Assembly: GCA_964542875.1 (NCBI GenBank)
Contig: CAZIWA010000094.1
Location: 1-21,969, forward strand
Direction: 5' to 3'
DNA from: CAZGOM01 sp964542875
GTDB taxonomy: Bacteria; Planctomycetota; Phycisphaerae; Phycisphaerales; Phycisphaeraceae
DNA length: 21,969 nt
Both the position numbers and the translations under genes were made by a program. This document shows positions 21,661-21,969 of the stretch, in pieces. The first letter of the stretch is position 1; every line of letters starts with the position of its first letter. Under the pieces are notes generated by a model. That model did no database searches. It was not told where the DNA came from and worked only from the letters and a program-made list of their open reading frames with translations.

Positions 21661-21969
21661 CTACCCCCCCATCACCGCCGTCGGGCTCAGCCTCAGCACG
21701 GGCCGGATATTCAGCCCCGCAGACACTCCGCACACCAGCAGCATGCAGCACGCGCTGAACACCGGCGACCACCACACCAGCAAAAACGGAATCCCGTTCT
21801 CATTGCCGAAATATCCCATGATGCTCGCCACCCCGGTCCCCAGGCCAAACCCCACCACCCCCGCAGTGGCCCCCTGCAAAAACAAAATCGAAATCAGCAC
21901 CCAGTCCTGCGTGCCCATCGCTTTGAGCGTCGCGTAGTACCGGAAGTTCTCCCGCGTGAACATCGTCAA
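21661..21969 (-). CDS. FtsX-like ABC transporter permease, C-terminal part
   Basis: The last 102 codons of a gene that continues past the right edge; the apparent Met at its start is internal. The visible part has a juxtamembrane segment RENFRYYATLKAMGTQDW typical of FtsX/MacB/DevC-type permeases (the E-x-A-T-L-K-A-x-G motif), a hydrophobic helix (about 26-46), a loop, another helix (about 66-86), and the closing R-P-x-x-x-L-x-P-x-x-V-x-x-G segment. Such permeases work with an ATPase, and in DevC/MacB-like systems with a membrane fusion protein and a TolC channel. Because only the 3' end is seen, neighbours cannot be assessed. Confidence 0.85.
   Translation of the reverse strand: MTMFTRENFRYYATLKAMGTQDWVLISILFLQGATAGVVGFGLGTGVASIMGYFGNENGIPFLLVWWSPVFSACCMLLVCGVSAGLNIRPVLRLSPTAVMGG

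Overview
The window looks like chromosomal DNA from a GC-rich, Gram-negative-type bacterium, most likely a planctomycete (Phycisphaerae-like). The grounds are four separate prepilin-like proteins with an N-terminal FTLVELLVVIAII-type helix and a C-terminal N-x-LF-x-DGH-type motif (a gene family strongly expanded in Planctomycetota, Lentisphaerota and Verrucomicrobiota), a lipoprotein TolC homologue that implies an outer membrane, a zinc-ribbon membrane protein, and strong use of C-ending codons. The phylum is inferred from gene content; there is no rRNA or tRNA gene to settle it. I see no insertion sequence, CRISPR array, prophage gene or integrase.

Layout, left to right. 17-1096 (-): an acidic SEC-C zinc-motif protein. 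1238-2866 (+): a chemoreceptor whose signalling domain resembles WspA of surface-sensing systems, convergent with a prepilin-like gene (2885-3658, -). 3851-7262 (+): DUF6314 protein, Old Yellow Enzyme-type ene-reductase, Tat-exported metallo-beta-lactamase-fold hydrolase and a ComF-type phosphoribosyltransferase; the last two overlap by one base. 7525-11649 (+): TolC-family lipoprotein, nucleoside phosphorylase PpnP, PhyH-family dioxygenase and a second prepilin-like protein. 11776-14115 (-): a large putative polysaccharide lyase or six-hairpin glycosidase-like protein, followed by a clear intrinsic terminator. 14335-14976 (-): a TlyA-like methyltransferase lacking the S4 domain. 15127-17471 (+): a secreted low-complexity protein and two small membrane proteins that look related to each other. 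17493-19125 (-): an overlapping glycosyltransferase/polysaccharide deacetylase pair, probably for a surface glycan. 19581-21570 (+): two adjacent paralogous prepilin-like genes. 21661-end (-): the C-terminus of an FtsX-like ABC permease.

Most genes are single transcription units with their own short upstream region. The only tight couplings are hydrolase-comF and glycosyltransferase-deacetylase. Common themes are the cell envelope and surface: pseudopilins, outer-membrane channel, chemoreceptor, glycan synthesis and glycan breakdown.

The most unusual signal is between the genes. At least seven intergenic tracts are built from degenerate 7-base units with a GAC or AAC core (near 4321, 5499, 7275, 10639, 14318, 17489 and 21583). 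All lie at or just after a stop codon, and two of them supply the stop codon and last residues of a gene. They resemble in period the heptanucleotide STRR repeats of cyanobacteria but are far more degenerate. A separate 8-base triple repeat (CTTCGCG core) sits at 19366-19389.
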